Origin: Plutella xylostella | Taxonomy: Eukaryota > Arthropoda > Insecta > Lepidoptera > Plutellidae | Length of the DNA stretch: 64,000 nucleotides | NCBI RefSeq assembly: GCF_932276165.1 | Contig: NC_063986.1 | Coordinates: 2,864,501-2,928,500 of the forward strand | Direction: 5' to 3' | Shown here: positions 19,868 to 31,400 of the stretch, one piece after another | Layout of the letters: each line of letters begins with the position of its first letter | Numbering within the stretch: position 1 is the first letter of the stretch | Notes under the pieces: model-generated | The model's database searches: none | What the model was told of the DNA's origin: nothing | What the model saw: only the letters and a program-made list of their open reading frames with translations | Made by a program: the position numbers and the translations under genes

Positions 19868-20606
19868 TATAGTGGCGTGTGTAGGCAGGAAGCAATAATT
19901 AAAAGTCCCAAGTGCACAATAACGATAGTAAAGTTTATTGCACAAGTACACACACAAAAGTCTATTAGAAAGAAGCAAGAAGGAGTAGAAAGTATAGTTG
20001 AAGAAATAGCTTAGAAATGATAGCACATACAATAGATTTAAGAATAAGCGGAGTAGGTATTCTCGACGCAAGCAAATAATTAGCAAATAAAATAATCTAC
20101 TAGCGGCGGAGTGCGAAAGCGGACTACCGGCCGCGGGCCGGCTCAGGTAGCCGCGTGCGAGTATATGAACAATATCATGCGATCTCGCTCGCACGTAGAT
20201 CAGCGATAAGGATTCTACGTCACCGCATGCGCTACCGCTGGCCGGCGCACGACTCGACAGAATTATCTATATATGTAAAATACGTTTAGTCTTGTCTGTC
20301 TGTTTGTCACTTATTTTAATGTTTACTATATTATAATTATTTTTACTTTTATACATTACTAATATATATATGCTTTATTTAAATTTACAATTTAGAATGG
20401 GTATAAGTTATTTTTAGGTTTCTTTATATTATTATGATTTTAAACAATGACTAGTAACTGTAAATATCGTAAATAGTTATTGTGATATTTTATACAATGT
20501 AAGTTAACAAATTATTTGGAATTTAAGTTAATGCAAAAGATATTAGGTACTTAGGTAGGTATCTAGGTATTTAGGTATTTTAATAAATTAGCCATAGGGC
20601 ACTACA
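19868..20606 (-). repeat. 5' LTR of element 2 (739 bp)
   Basis: Partner of 17688-18426. In element sense transcription would start here. The TATA-like stretch (20270-20280) is the site of two of the three LTR differences. The downstream GACA duplication is at 20607-20610. Confidence 0.93.
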
Positions 20607-20610
20607 GACA

Positions 20611-21294
20611 CAACACTATACAGTAAACGTCTATTTCGTTACTAATTTACCCAACTATTTACCTATAAGTGAGTAAATAAAACTTTGAAAGTATTGCTCG
20701 AGATCAGATTTGTAACAAAATTCCAGCAATTAAAAATCCTATTTTCATTCACACGGAAACTTTTCAAAAGTTTCTGAACCCGTGTTCCGAACAACGCGAT
20801 ACTCCGAAGTATCGAATAGCGAAGAAAAACAAAGGAAAACAAAACATCAACTGTATACAGTTGCGGACTTAACCGCGCCAACTTTGTCTAAACTCGGGTT
20901 AAGCCGAAACTAAACTTTTGACAGCACTAGTCGTGGACTCGTAGACATAGGGAGGTTTCAGTAGTCCGTGTCTTTATTAGTAAATGGACTTTAGCATTAA
21001 TGTTAATTTTAAGCTGTAGGTCTGTAGGTGCTTTTACGATGATTTATACCTACACTTTATTTTTTTATAACTTCTGTAAAATGTAGACTATTTATTATAA
21101 TAATATACGTATAAAAACAGGTCAAGTTTTAATATGTTTACAAAAATAATGAGGATTGAGTAGATATTAGAAAAAGTAATTAACTATGTATAAAATATAT
21201 ACATAATATTTCCATAAAACGTAAAGCGTCTCATAAGGCAAAATTTTAACAAATGATTAGTAAAATTGAAACAGATTTATTATGTTCACTCGCA
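20611..21294. other. Non-coding stretch, nothing recognised
   Basis: No gene or bounded repeat found. Confidence 0.4.
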
Positions 21295-21430
21295 TACAGT
21301 CAGCTGCATAAGTAGCTATACACTTTCGAACCTTCTCAATCTAACAAACCGCCTATGCATTCATTGAAGCATTGACGGTTCGCCAGTTTGACAAGGTACA
21401 GAAGTATAACAACTTATGCAGCTGACCGTA
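21295..21430. repeat. Foldback repeat with TACAGTCAGCTGCATAAGT end
   Basis: TACAGTCAGCTGCATAAGTA at the left is mirrored by ACTTATGCAGCTGACCGTA at the right (136 bp overall), with GCTATACAC/GTATAAC also paired. A MITE is likely; no coding capacity. Confidence 0.55.
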
Positions 21431-22523
21431 CATCCCACACCGAATAGCACTTGGCCGATTATTTTTCACCGAATAAATCTCGAGTGCGACATCTTCTTCC
21501 GAAGACAAAAGCCATAGAGAACATTTTATTTCCGCTGGTAACATTGTCCGCAAGATTTAGGTTGCCAATTTTGTACTGGAAACGAATGGCCTATGCTCCC
21601 ATCTTAGATTAACGATACACGAACAAGATTATATATGAGTTGTATCACATACAAAAACAAGGCAAAAACTGACCGTATTTTGTTTTCTGTCAAACCATTT
21701 TAAGTTCAACCGAATGATAACCATTGTACTAATAATCACTAAACTCACAAATCTTCTAACCAAACTAATTCAAAATAAGAGATAATGTAGAATTGGAGTG
21801 CTATAGTATGTCGAGACGTTTCTTGTGCACTGACACTTCATCTAGCCCGTTTATTGTTAATCTAAGGCTCCCAACTTGTAATTTATCGGTGGACCTTGGG
21901 CAACTTGACCCGGCGGCGCCCGGCGGCGGCGGCGGCACTTTGATGGGTCATTTGTCTGTATCAGTTACCTTCGTCATTTATGTATGATCAAAATGTCTTT
22001 GTTTTTGACATAGAATAAGATTTGCCATGGATTTTGACATTGTTGTTAATCTCTTGCCAAGCTAGATCGGTGGGAAATTATTTCTCAGAATGAAGAAATG
22101 CAATTTATTCTCAAACAGGGTATTTTCCTGAAATTATACATCAATTTACGTACAATTCACTACGGATAAGTAAACATGATTCATGACTACTGTATTGATT
22201 ATACCTAGCTGTTATTATACATTATCAAGAATAGTAGGTAATCAGGTACTAAGTATAATATCGTAAATACAGATATGCGTCACAGGCGTACGTAAGTATT
22301 TTTTTAAATATTAAACAAGTGGTGCAATATCCTAATGTGCTATACTTTTGACGGTTGTATCAAGTCAGGTTACTCAGAAACATACGAGACTTTTTTACCT
22401 ATTCAGTCAGGATTTTACTTCGAAGTGCATAAATAAATCAATAAGACCTAGGTACTTATTCCATTTATTTTAAAAACTGAAACTAAATTGAAACGTTGCG
22501 TCCTCAACTATAATTAATACAAC
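21431..22523. other. Non-coding stretch with a GGC-rich patch
   Basis: 21910-21940 (CCGGCGGCGCCCGGCGGCGG) is an isolated GC-rich run. The surrounding frame (21793-21987) starts at a non-ATG codon and has no recognisable domain. Nothing else seen. Confidence 0.4.
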
Positions 22524-22731
22524 GGCCTGGGTCTCCTATTTTATGCTATATGCGGCGTCCGACTTTGGCGTAAACGTTTCGATCAACGTCCTACGGCCTA
22601 CCTACGGCGTCTACGCGCCAACGTCGGCGTGTGAGGGAGACCGCATCAGTACATTTCAATAGTGAGCATCGTGACGCGACCTACGGCGTGACGCTGGAAG
22701 CGACCTACGGCGTAAATAGGAGACCCAGGCC
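22524..22731. mobile_element. GC-rich foldback MITE (GGCCTGGGTCTCCTATTT), copy 1
   Basis: Termini GGCCTGGGTCTCCTATTT and AAATAGGAGACCCAGGCC. The interior is made of CTACGGCGT/ACGCCGTAG-type units and contains CGCCAACGTCGGCGTGTGAG and CATCAGTACATTTCAATAGT. Related copies lie at 33617-33812 and 46843-47043. It is strikingly GC-rich for this genome. Confidence 0.75.
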
Positions 22732-22942
22732 TAACGATGATAGATGGAATGGAACTCGGGAGACGGTCGGCGTCTCGGCAGATACAGGATGCTCCGGCAC
22801 GCAATATGGCCATTACAATATTAGTCCGTTACATTATTATTATTATTAATAATAATATACTAAATTATTTTTGCCTTTTCATATAATATATAGTACTTTA
22901 ATACTGTTAACACATTCAATTATGTTTCTGTTATTAGTTTTA

Positions 22943-23079
22943 GGGCCACTTGCACAAACATTTAAATCTAGATTTAGTGTCAAATCTCGTTTTAAGAAAC
23001 GTCAATCCATATAAAATTTGACACTAAACCGAGATTTAACACTAAATCTAGATTTAATATGTTAGTGCAAGTGGGGCAT
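22943..23079. repeat. Foldback repeat, CACTTGCACAAACAT ends
   Basis: GGGCCACTTGCACAAACATT is mirrored by AATATGTTAGTGCAAGTGGGG, with AAATCTAGATTTAGTGTCAA and its complement inside: about 55-bp arms with mismatches. No coding capacity; MITE-like. Confidence 0.65.
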
Positions 23080-24152
23080 AATGTCGCACTAGCCCTTTCT
23101 CCACAACACGGCGATATACCTACAATTTAATCATAATAATCTATATCTAAGTAACACTTAATTACCAAGACAAACTTAATGAATGAACCTGAAACGCGCA
23201 CAGAAATGAACTCCATTGACAAACAAAGATGTTATCACTTAAAATTAATGGCCTGTTCGATTTATGTGTAAATTATTATACGTTTTACTATCTTTTATAC
23301 TGACAGGGACTGCCTCAGTGAAATATAGTCTCCCTGATATAGTCAAGCGGGAACCAGCTACATAGTGCTGTTGCTAAATTTAATAACTGCACAAGATAAA
23401 ACGAAAACAGCGAGCGGCGATCGATTCACCGAAGAAATTGCCTTGTTATTTTCTAACTTCGGAAAACCAGCTGCAATTTCGAAGTGTTTTGTTTCGAACT
23501 AATCCATCAAGAATTTTACATAATAGGGACTCGGTATGCTCGCGATATGAGTAAAGGCTGATTCACGTAATTATTTAGAAAGACAGAAAGAAAGAAAATA
23601 ATAATTTTAGTAGTTTTTATTTAGTGCGAGTAGTTACTAATCAGTAGACGTTGCTTGTTTTAAAATATTTGCATATTCTTTAATTAGTTATAATTCTGTT
23701 CAGTGAAATCGATTAAATCCGAGTATTGGAAATTATATGAAAATAATTCACAGACAGCCCTTAAAATAATACTTCAAAAGGTTTTTATTTTTAATTAACT
23801 GATAGATTAATCGCGGTGAGATATAATTAATCATTCCTAAGCAGTTCATTGATCAAAGTCAGAGAAAAATGTGACGTGCTAATGCTAATCCAATTGGTAT
23901 CTACTAAAATCTTTGGTAATTTGTAAATTTAATTAGGTACAGTCGGTCAATATCCGACCCTCTGATTGAGGTAATTAAATGACATTTACACAAAAAAATA
24001 TCAGTATTAGAATCAATTAGAAGTGGGTGATTGTTGGCTCATGAATATTACAATTCTTCTGCGTTGCGTGTTAGTGACAGTACATCTCCAGCCTCTAGAC
24101 TCACTCCAGTCTTCTAGGGCTTGTTACCGTGGTGAAAAGATTATCCAGTCAG
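23080..24152. other. Non-coding stretch, nothing recognised
   Basis: No gene or bounded repeat found. Confidence 0.4.
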
Positions 24153-24290
24153 CTGTCGCTACACGGGTTCTTTATAGACATTGATAAACGTCACTTTATA
24201 TTGATTCGACATAACCACGGCGCTGTGATTGATGAAACGCGCATTAAACGAGTTTATCGACGTCGATAACGCACCCGTGTAGCGGCCGCA
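24153..24290. repeat. Foldback repeat, CGCTACACGGGT ends
   Basis: TCGCTACACGGGTTCTTTAT pairs with the region around AACGCACCCGTGTAGCG, and GATAAACGTC with GAGTTTATCGACGTC. About 138 bp, imperfect arms. Likely an old MITE. Confidence 0.5.
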
Positions 24291-24659
24291 TATAAGTTTT
24301 AGATAAAAACAAACGGCTCAAAAGCAATAGGACATAACAGCAGAACGTGCACTACGTAATATTTTTTATTCGTAGTACGATTTGGCACCACGCCAAGTAG
24401 AACATAAACTAAACGACGCAGTAAGCAAAAGAATTTTGTGCGTAAATGCCACAATCGCTCGAGAGTAGCGATAATATTGGTGTTTTGTTTTATATGTTTG
24501 GGTATTTCTTATTCTTATAAAAAATACTGTCTTACGTAAGAATCGGCTAGCTGGAAGCACTCATAGTTGTTAGGTATGAATTAAAACAGTAAATCATATT
24601 TTTTATCATGCAGGCAAGTTAATTATGCATTAAAATACATAAGCCTTGTATTTATAGAT

Positions 24660-25475
24660 TTCAATATCCCCCCCAAAATGTCACAGCCGTGCGATGTCCG
24701 CTCACCGAATTACTCAACAAAATATTTTTCTGGAATTAATTGGTGCTTTTTCATACAAAAAAACATTATATAATCATTTTATATGCAATTAACTTATCAC
24801 AATACATATATTTCATGTTGTTTAGCTAAGTTACTTTAAACCAAAACCTTTCGTAAAGTTTGTCTGATGTTTTTTTGTCACAGCCGTGGGTCGAAATATT
24901 TACACTTGAAAAAAGGGTAGAAGTTTGCGACATGTATCTGCTATAACTATATATTTTTCTGCTATATCAACACTGTATGACCTACCCTTTCTTGGCCGGC
25001 ATGAATGGTGGAGTGTAAATTAATAATATTTTTTATGTTTTATTTTATAAATTAACACTCTGAACCTGTCCAGACCGTGTTCAAGTTATATAAGGTAAGC
25101 TCAACTGTATTGTCAGTTTGTTTTTCGTAATTTATAACTTAAACAATGTACTTACAGATAAAAGTAACAAATTGCAAAAATAATGACGAATTTTAAAATA
25201 ATGTCAGGCACGGTGCGAAAATGTCACAACCATGGCAGTCACAGCCATAGCTTTTTGAGGCCATGGTCGTGACATGTTTTAACATGTCACATCCATGTCG
25301 AACATGGATGTGACGTAACTACCTTATAAAAAAATATATAGTTATTCTGAAGGCACACACTTTAATTTTATTTCTGTGAAAACTTTGATTTGGAATATTG
25401 AAAATGAGATTTACGCCATTCAGTCATAAAGTCGAATTTTAAACAAGGAATTTAATTTGTCACAACCATACTTTC
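24660..25475. repeat. Region with dispersed TGTCACAGCCGTG / CATGGATGTGAC motifs
   Basis: ATGTCACAGCCGTG (24677), TGTCACAGCCGTGG (24876), ATGTCACAACCATGG (25221), GTCACAGCCATAG (25237) and TTGTCACAACCATA (25459) occur in one direction. GGCCATGGTCGTGACATG (25259) and ACATGGATGTGACG (25301) occur in the other, around a palindrome near 25255-25315. Most likely a decayed DNA transposon; I could not fix its ends. Confidence 0.45.
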
Positions 25476-26959
25476 ACACCTCATTTTCTAACCCTTGCAA
25501 AGCCTGTTAAGCTTGATTGAATATATTAAAATTCATTATTTTCAATACACTTTCCAATAACATTAATAAAAAAATATAAAAAAAAAGTTTTAAAAAAATA
25601 TTTTTTTTTTGTTATTTTTAAGAAATACCCGTTTACTAAATATTTTTCATATGATAAACAAACCAGTTCCCCTTGTTGATTTATTAACTAAAATTAATTA
25701 TAATGACAGTAAAAGTTGTTTACCTACAGGCTTACATATTTGTGAATTGTTTAATTATTTATATGTGTGTGTGTATATGCTGCTTTTGTTTGTGCCTTAC
25801 CATAATTTTTCTTTGTAACTGTATACTGTATCTACACTTTCTGTTCGTACCTGAAAATTTTAAAAAAATGATTATTGTAATGTTCATTACGTATTAGTCA
25901 CATACGAGGTACCGTATCGTCTACATAATACCTAATATACACTTTTGGAATCCGCCCGCTTCTCTTGTGGAACTTGTAGCATCCATAATCATAGTACCCA
26001 CTGAAAAGAAGAGTTACAACATGCCTTTGTTTGCACTGTCGAAGAGCTATTTCCAAACGCGAGTAAGCTTAGACTAACAATACGAACTAGATGGAGTGTC
26101 AGTGCAAAAGAAACGTCTCGACAAATAACACCCAACTTATGTATTTTGAATTATTCGGTTAGAAGATTTCTGACTTTATTCATTGGTACGATGGTTGTAA
26201 TTATGTTGAACTTAAAACCGGTTTGACGGCAAAAAAATGCGGACAGTTTTTTGTTTTGTTTTTGTATGTGACACACCTTCTTGTAATCCTTCTTCTCAAT
26301 CTTGTATGTCGTATTGTTAATCTAAGGCAACTTCCAATTCGAGTAAGTAAGTAGAAGTACACACTGCGTGTATATTTGAGGCTGTTAAAACAGATAAAAG
26401 ATACAAAAGAGTTACGGAAACCCTTTGTGCAGCTTCCAGTAAACAAGGAACTAAAGGGATATATTATAGGGCTGTGGTATGACTTTTCCAAGGAATTTTA
26501 TCTTCAATTCAATTACCTATTAGCATTATTTTTTACCCAACACATCTATAACGCAAACAAATCGCTAACTGTAATTTTCCATTTATACAACTCGTTACAG
26601 CGTCATACGTGACGTTTTTGATATATAATTAATGCATAGTTGATTATGTATAAGTAAGTATTATGTAACTACCGATAAAAATGGATACACGCGTTTCAGA
26701 TTTAACCCTTATAGCGCACGAATTAAAAGCGGATTCAAAAACAAAGTTTAACATACTATATTTATAATGAATAGCCCGTAGTGTCCTGTGCAAGTAAATA
26801 TTTATATGTATAATTGTTGCGATTATACTAACATGGCACATTATTATTTATGGAGGCACAAACACAAATGCGTTCACAAAATGATTCGATTATAGCCATT
26901 TTAACTGATCGCAGAATTACAATAAAAGCTTATACTTACATATTATTAGTTTGTACAAA
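25476..26959. other. Non-coding AT-rich stretch, nothing recognised
   Basis: The short frames here have no recognisable domain and mostly start at non-ATG codons. Confidence 0.45.
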
Positions 26960-27308
26960 CCAATAACTAATCGATTATGCGTTCATTAACATCACCACCA
27001 ACAAAAGCAAGCACATGATTTTCAGAATCATCATATATATTAATTAAAGGTAGTATTTTACAAAAAAATTTACTGTCACAAAATATTGCATCTATTTATT
27101 TATTTAAACACTTTATTGTACAAAGAAACATAAATACCTAACAATTGAAAAACACAGTAAAAACATACTGGCGGCATCTACTGCCATTTCACAAAGGCTC
27201 ACCGAGGAGAAGAAATGGCGAAAGAAACTCCTACAATATCGATAATAGTATCAGTTTGTACTAATCGATTTGTTTGATTATGCGTTCATCAATATCACCA
27301 CCAACTAA
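26960..27308. repeat. Pair of direct repeats flanking a LINE 3' end
   Basis: GATTATGCGTTCATTAACAT with CACCACCAAC (about 26972-27003) recurs as GATTATGCGTTCATCAATAT with CACCACCAAC (about 27275-27306). Between them is the antisense LINE 3' end at 27107-27235. The repeats are too diverged and too far from the LINE tail to be its target duplication, so they look like an older duplication. Confidence 0.5.
27107..27235 (-). repeat. LINE 3' end with late AATAAAGTG
   Basis: On the minus strand CGCCATTTCTTCTCCTCGGT and GAAATGGCAGTAGATGCCGC lead to CTTTGTACAATAAAGTGTTT and an AAATA tail. The CAATAAAGTGTT ending matches that at 28510-28525, so both are probably 3' ends of related non-LTR elements. 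Confidence 0.5.
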
Positions 27309-27674
27309 GGTATGTCTCCTTAAATAAGTATACTCTAAGCTGATTTCTTTTATCATCTTTATCCTACCGCTACCTCTACATATAAATACTTAAAATGCGT
27401 AAAAACCAAATGTTAATTAAGTGCAATTGAACAACATAGAAGAAACCGGAAGGAAGTCTTTCTAACTTGTATGCAATATGCGTATACAATTATATACATA
27501 TGTTACTTGTAGGTATTTATTTTATGCACATAATTATATGCAACAGGGGATTATAGTTAGTGAAGTTGCTATTGTTTACGGAACAGTAAAACAGTTTATA
27601 GAATCGTTAACAACACACGGTGAAATTAACTGACCAGTCGCTCAGGACGGTTACGCTATATTGACGAAAAACTA

Positions 27675-27775
27675 TACCTTTTTCCACGAGGAAAGACAGC
27701 TGATACAAGCAAAAACTTCCCTTATTCGAATGTAATAAGGGTCCTGTCAGATGTCTTTCCCCGTGAAACAAGGTA
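27675..27775. repeat. Short foldback element (ACCTTGTTTCAC family), copy 2
   Basis: The right end CTTTCCCCGTGAAACAAGGT is identical to copy 1 (1539-1632); the left end is altered (TACCTTTTTCCACGAGGAAA). The central hairpin CCCTTATTCGAATGTAATAAGGG-type is retained. Confidence 0.65.
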
Positions 27776-27871
27776 TAACGAACGAGAGCTGTCGTGCAAT
27801 CGCCACTATTCATACGAGATAGAGTCGTGGCTCGCACAGCAGCGATATGGAACTTTGTTTTTCGACATATA

Positions 27872-28091
27872 CAGGGTGTTGCAAAAAGGGTATACTAACT
27901 GAAATCAGAATTTCAAAATTCGCGAAAAATTATATTCATTTTCCATAGAAACTTAGCTGACGTGACTTTTTACTATGAAGAATAAATAAATTTTTTTGCG
28001 AATTTTAAAATTCTGATTTCAGTTTTCGCCTTAGATATACCATGCTGCACATGTAGGTTTCGGCTTAGCATACCCTTTTTGCAACACCCTG
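27872..28091. mobile_element. TA-flanked foldback MITE (CAGGGTGTTGCAAAA ends), copy 2
   Basis: Same termini and TA flanks as 7947-8211. The left arm lacks about 45 bp (the segment with CCTACATGTGCAGCATGG), so only the right arm keeps it; this breaks the palindrome. Confidence 0.75.
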
Positions 28092-28414
28092 TAGAGTGAC
28101 CCCCCCAACCGCACTTTTATAGTTCGCACATGGCCGGAAATTAAACGTCAGAAAAGAGTGGCCGTTTTTGATGGCCACTGTAACAGCCTAACGAGGTGTC
28201 TTTATAAACTCAGCCAAGCAGTGCGTGGCATATTGAAAGGGACAAATTATGTCGGTTGTATAGCCAAGTTCTCCAGCCAAACTGATTTATAGAGTTTCAT
28301 TCCATCTTATATTCATGATTTATCATAATTCAATTTGCAAGCCTGTATTAAACCTGAGATCTATGTTTAATTGTTACAAATAGCTCGTAAGTAACTCTTT
28401 TATCCACCAACAAA
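28092..28414. other. Non-coding stretch, nothing recognised
   Basis: GAGTGGCCGTTTTTGATGGCCACT forms a small palindrome near 28155; no gene seen. Confidence 0.4.
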
Positions 28415-28536
28415 GGTTGGTTGGAAGAAATTGCTTTTTGGCAATAAGCCTGCCATTGTTTGCTTTCACTGTGTTTTCCAATTGTTATGTATCTATATTT
28501 CTGTGTACAATAAAGTGTTAAAATAAATAAATAAAT
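28415..28536 (+). repeat. LINE 3' end with TTGC hairpin and AAATA tail
   Basis: GGTTGGTTGGAAGAAATTGC, hairpin TTGCTTTTTGGCAA, TAAGCCTGCCATTG, then GTACAATAAAGTGTTAAAAT and (AAATA)n. Same layout as the other LINE tails in the window. Confidence 0.55.
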
Positions 28537-29122
28537 TACATTTAAAAACTCCCTACTAAGTAGGCGAGAGTTACTAGTTTATGTTATGCAGGTATAATTA
28601 TGTAGTAATCATTGAATGACGTACGAGAGAGACCTAACATAGCCTTTGATGTAAAATTAAGTATAACTGTATACTGTATGTCTGATGGACGCCCAACTTG
28701 AAAGTCTAGTATAGACAGCTACCTATACATCTTTCCTTCCCCACACCACGCATCATGAACAGGAAGACCGACATAAACTATCTTATTCTATCTTGTCACG
28801 CGCGACATTGATTCTTTGATTCTTTGATGTACTATGACCCTAAAGACAAGCGTCCACCTTCTTCAACGACCTAAGTATCGGACAAAACGGATTTTTATAA
28901 ATGTATAGAGAAATACCGAAGAATTGGACGCACTTGTGTGAATTTCTCTACGAAGAATACTGATTTCGATGCGTCCGTTGCGTACGACGCCGAATAATGG
29001 ACACTTACCTTTAATCTGCGTAGTGGTAGTGGGTTGAATCAGAGAGGTGAGTGGTGTTTGGATAGTGTCGTAACCAAGACAGAACACATTGTCTCTTTAG
29101 TCGCAAGCTCAAGATACAAGAT
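28537..29122. other. Non-coding stretch, nothing recognised
   Basis: No gene or bounded repeat found. Confidence 0.4.
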
Positions 29123-30497
29123 CTACCTAGTGTGGATTTCCACTGCAATTTGATGGCATCTACCAATTGTCTTCTGTGTAAGGTATAGTGGTTATACAGG
29201 GTGTTATGAAAAGGATATTCTAAGCTGGAAAAGGGTGGGAGTGGCGCAGGGGATCATTCCGATCAACTTTTGTATGATACTGTAAAAATACAAAGGGTGA
29301 AAAAATATGCTTCTCAAGTTGCTAATTTCTCTGGAAAAGCATATTTTTTGTGTATGTATTAATAAAGTATTAATTATTATTATAGTTTGGCGCTCGTTGT
29401 TTAAAATCTAATAAAAGATATCAAAGTATTGTTTCGCTTGCGGTAGAAAGTCTTATTACATGATTCGAATACTGTTCGAATACCTATAAATCTAGAGCAG
29501 AATTATTTTATTAAATTGAATTGAGTCTGTAGCTTCGTTATTTACAATTCATTTCCTCGGGTATCTCTTCAATGGAGATAGGAAGGCAGGTATATAGCGG
29601 AACATTTTATCTTTGAATACTACAGAAGAAGTGGTTCTTTTTGACATGAATCTGTAGCACTGTTGATACTAAATTCCTTTTTATTATTCTGTTTTTACTC
29701 AAAATCTGTTGAGTCGTCCTAAAGTAATGATTGTTTTGAGCCTATTTTCATAGTAGGTAGTTGGAGTGAATAATTAATTAATAGGGGTACAATAGTTTCA
29801 ATTCTGTACACTTACATATCCTACATTCATGTAAATAAATAACTCTACATTTACCTTATATCATCTGAAAAATTACAGTTATGTTAGGCAATGTACTACG
29901 TTGTTCATGTAGCATACAAAATGTACCCGTTTCGTCTGATTTTATAAATAGAATTTATGTTCATCCTTTTTCCTCTCAGCAGTGGTTCTCAACTGTAGGG
30001 CAGCGAAGTGGACCAAACGCAACCCCTGATGAGTTCGCTGCAAGCCCTAGTTATTTAGCTCTTTGCACGGAAAATTCATAAAAATATTCCCTTAAAAATC
30101 TCTTGCAGCATAAAAAATATTTTTTAAATTAAAATCCCTGAAATTTATTATGACAGCGAGTGGACATCGTTTTAAATACGACGTGGTTTTTATGCATGGC
30201 CGTGGTAGGTGCTTAAGAGGTATCTTTGTTGTGCTTGACTCTGTTTTTTTTATAATTAACGAGCTCGGTCACGCGTTACATGTAACAAAACCTTTTTAAC
30301 GTGTCGTCGGTTATCTCTGGGACTATATTTTTAGTTACAACGAGTATACTACTAATACTTTTTGTGATCCATGGTATTTTTTGACTTAATTCGCCTATCG
30401 AATATCCTTTTCATAACACCCTGTATAACCACTATACCTTACACAGAAGACAATTGGTAGATGCCATCAAATTGCAGTGGAAATTCACACTAGGTAG
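29123..30497. mobile_element. 1.4-kb foldback with 98-bp inverted repeats
   Basis: The first 98 bp (29123-29220, starting CTACCTAGTGTGGATTTCC) are the reverse complement of the last 97-98 bp (to 30497) with one mismatch seen. Embedded in each arm is TACAGGGTGTTATGAAAAGG, resembling the TA-CAGGGTGTT ends of the 7947 MITE family. The interior has no transposase. It holds the first copy (29667-30395) of a unit repeated next door, including CAGTGGTTCTCAACTGTAGG, which resembles hAT-type termini but has no mirrored partner. Confidence 0.7.
29667..30395. repeat. Duplicated unit, copy 1 (~729 bp)
   Basis: Starts TACTAAATTCCTTTTTATTA and ends TTAATTCGCC. It aligns with 30521-31242; the second half is nearly identical, the first half has more substitutions and indels. 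A 66-codon open frame (29881-30081) is intact in both copies but shows no sign of selection. Confidence 0.85.
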
Positions 30498-30520
30498 TAG
30501 TGTGAATTTCCAGCTGTAGC

Positions 30521-31242
30521 TACTAAATTCCTTTTTATTATTCTGTTTTTCCTCAAAATCTGTTGAGTTGTTACTTGTTCTAAAGTTATGACTGTTATCA
30601 GCCTATTATAATTATAGCTGGAGTGAATCATTAATTAATTAATTATTAGGGGTAGAATAGTTTCAATTAAGTACATGTCATGTAAAAAAATAACTACCTG
30701 TACACTTACATCTAAAAAAATATAGTTATGTCAGGCAATGTACCACGTTGTTCATATAGCATACTAAATGTACTCTTTTCGTCTGATTTTATAAATATAA
30801 TTTATGTTCATCCTTTTTCCTTTCAGCAGTGGTTCTCAACTATAGGGCAGCGAAGTGGACCAAACGCAACCCCTGATGAGATCGCTGCAAGCCCTAGTTA
30901 TTTAGCTCTTTGCACGGAAAATTCATAAAAATATTTCCTTAAAAATCTCTTGCAGCATAAAAAATATTTTTTAAATGAAAATCCCTGAAATTTATTATGA
31001 CAGCGAGTGGACATCGTTTTAAATACGACGTGGTTTTTATGCATGGCCGTGGTAGGTGCTTAAGAGGTATCTTTGTTGTGCTTGACTCTGTTTTTTTTAT
31101 AATTAACGAGCTCGGTCACGCGTTACATGTAACAAAACCTTTTTAACGTGTCGTCGGTTATCTCTGGGACTATATTTTTAGTTACAACGAGTATACTACT
31201 AATACTTTTTGTGATCCATGGTATTTTTAGAGTTAATTCGCC
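30521..31242. repeat. Duplicated unit, copy 2 (~722 bp)
   Basis: Second copy of 29667-30395, placed just outside the 98-bp inverted repeat and in direct orientation. The segment CACGCGTTACATGTAACAAA to TGTGATCCATGG is the same in both by eye. The corresponding 66-codon frame is 30728-30928. Confidence 0.85.
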
Positions 31243-31400
31243 CTCTGTATGAGGATCCAGTTTTTCAATCACAATTTAAATATTTCATTGTATGATATTT
31301 ATTTTTAACTTAAAGTCAAAGTCAAAGTCAATTTTTTTTATTCATCGTACAAATATAAGATTTTCTGATGAACGTCAATTTTTACAAATTACTCTACTTA

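Larger units (their letters stand above)
17688..20606 (-). mobile_element. LTR retrotransposon 2 (Ty3/Gypsy-like), rearranged
   Basis: Two 739-bp LTRs (17688-18426, 19868-20606) are flanked by the duplication GACA (17684-17687, 20607-20610). Transcription sense is the minus strand: LTR TGTAGTG...CACTATA, primer site, gag, -1 frame protease, a 92-bp inverted U5 fragment, the last codons of pol, a purine tract GGAGGGGGGTGA (18427-18438) and the 3' LTR. Only three LTR differences were found (17946/20126, 18090/20270, 18095/20275), about 0.4 percent, so the insertion is young. Reverse transcriptase, RNase H and nearly all of integrase are absent. Confidence 0.92.

Noticed and set aside
19838..20194. 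Upstream 119-residue extension of the gag frame, and the similar frame at 17631-18014
   Set aside because: Both lie in LTR and leader sequence; the first ATG after the primer-binding site at 19837 is the natural gag start.
26960..27308. Direct repeats as the target duplication of the enclosed LINE tail
   Set aside because: They are about 32 bp with several mismatches and lie 70-100 bp away from the LINE tail, so they do not abut it.
29976..30000. hAT element end (CAGTGGTTCTCAAC)
   Set aside because: No complementary terminus or 8-bp duplication was found on either side in either unit copy.
29881..30928. 66-codon open frame intact in both duplicated units, suggesting a small conserved gene
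   Set aside because: I count ten base differences between the two frames and all ten change an amino acid, with no synonymous change. That is not purifying selection; intact length is explained by recent duplication.
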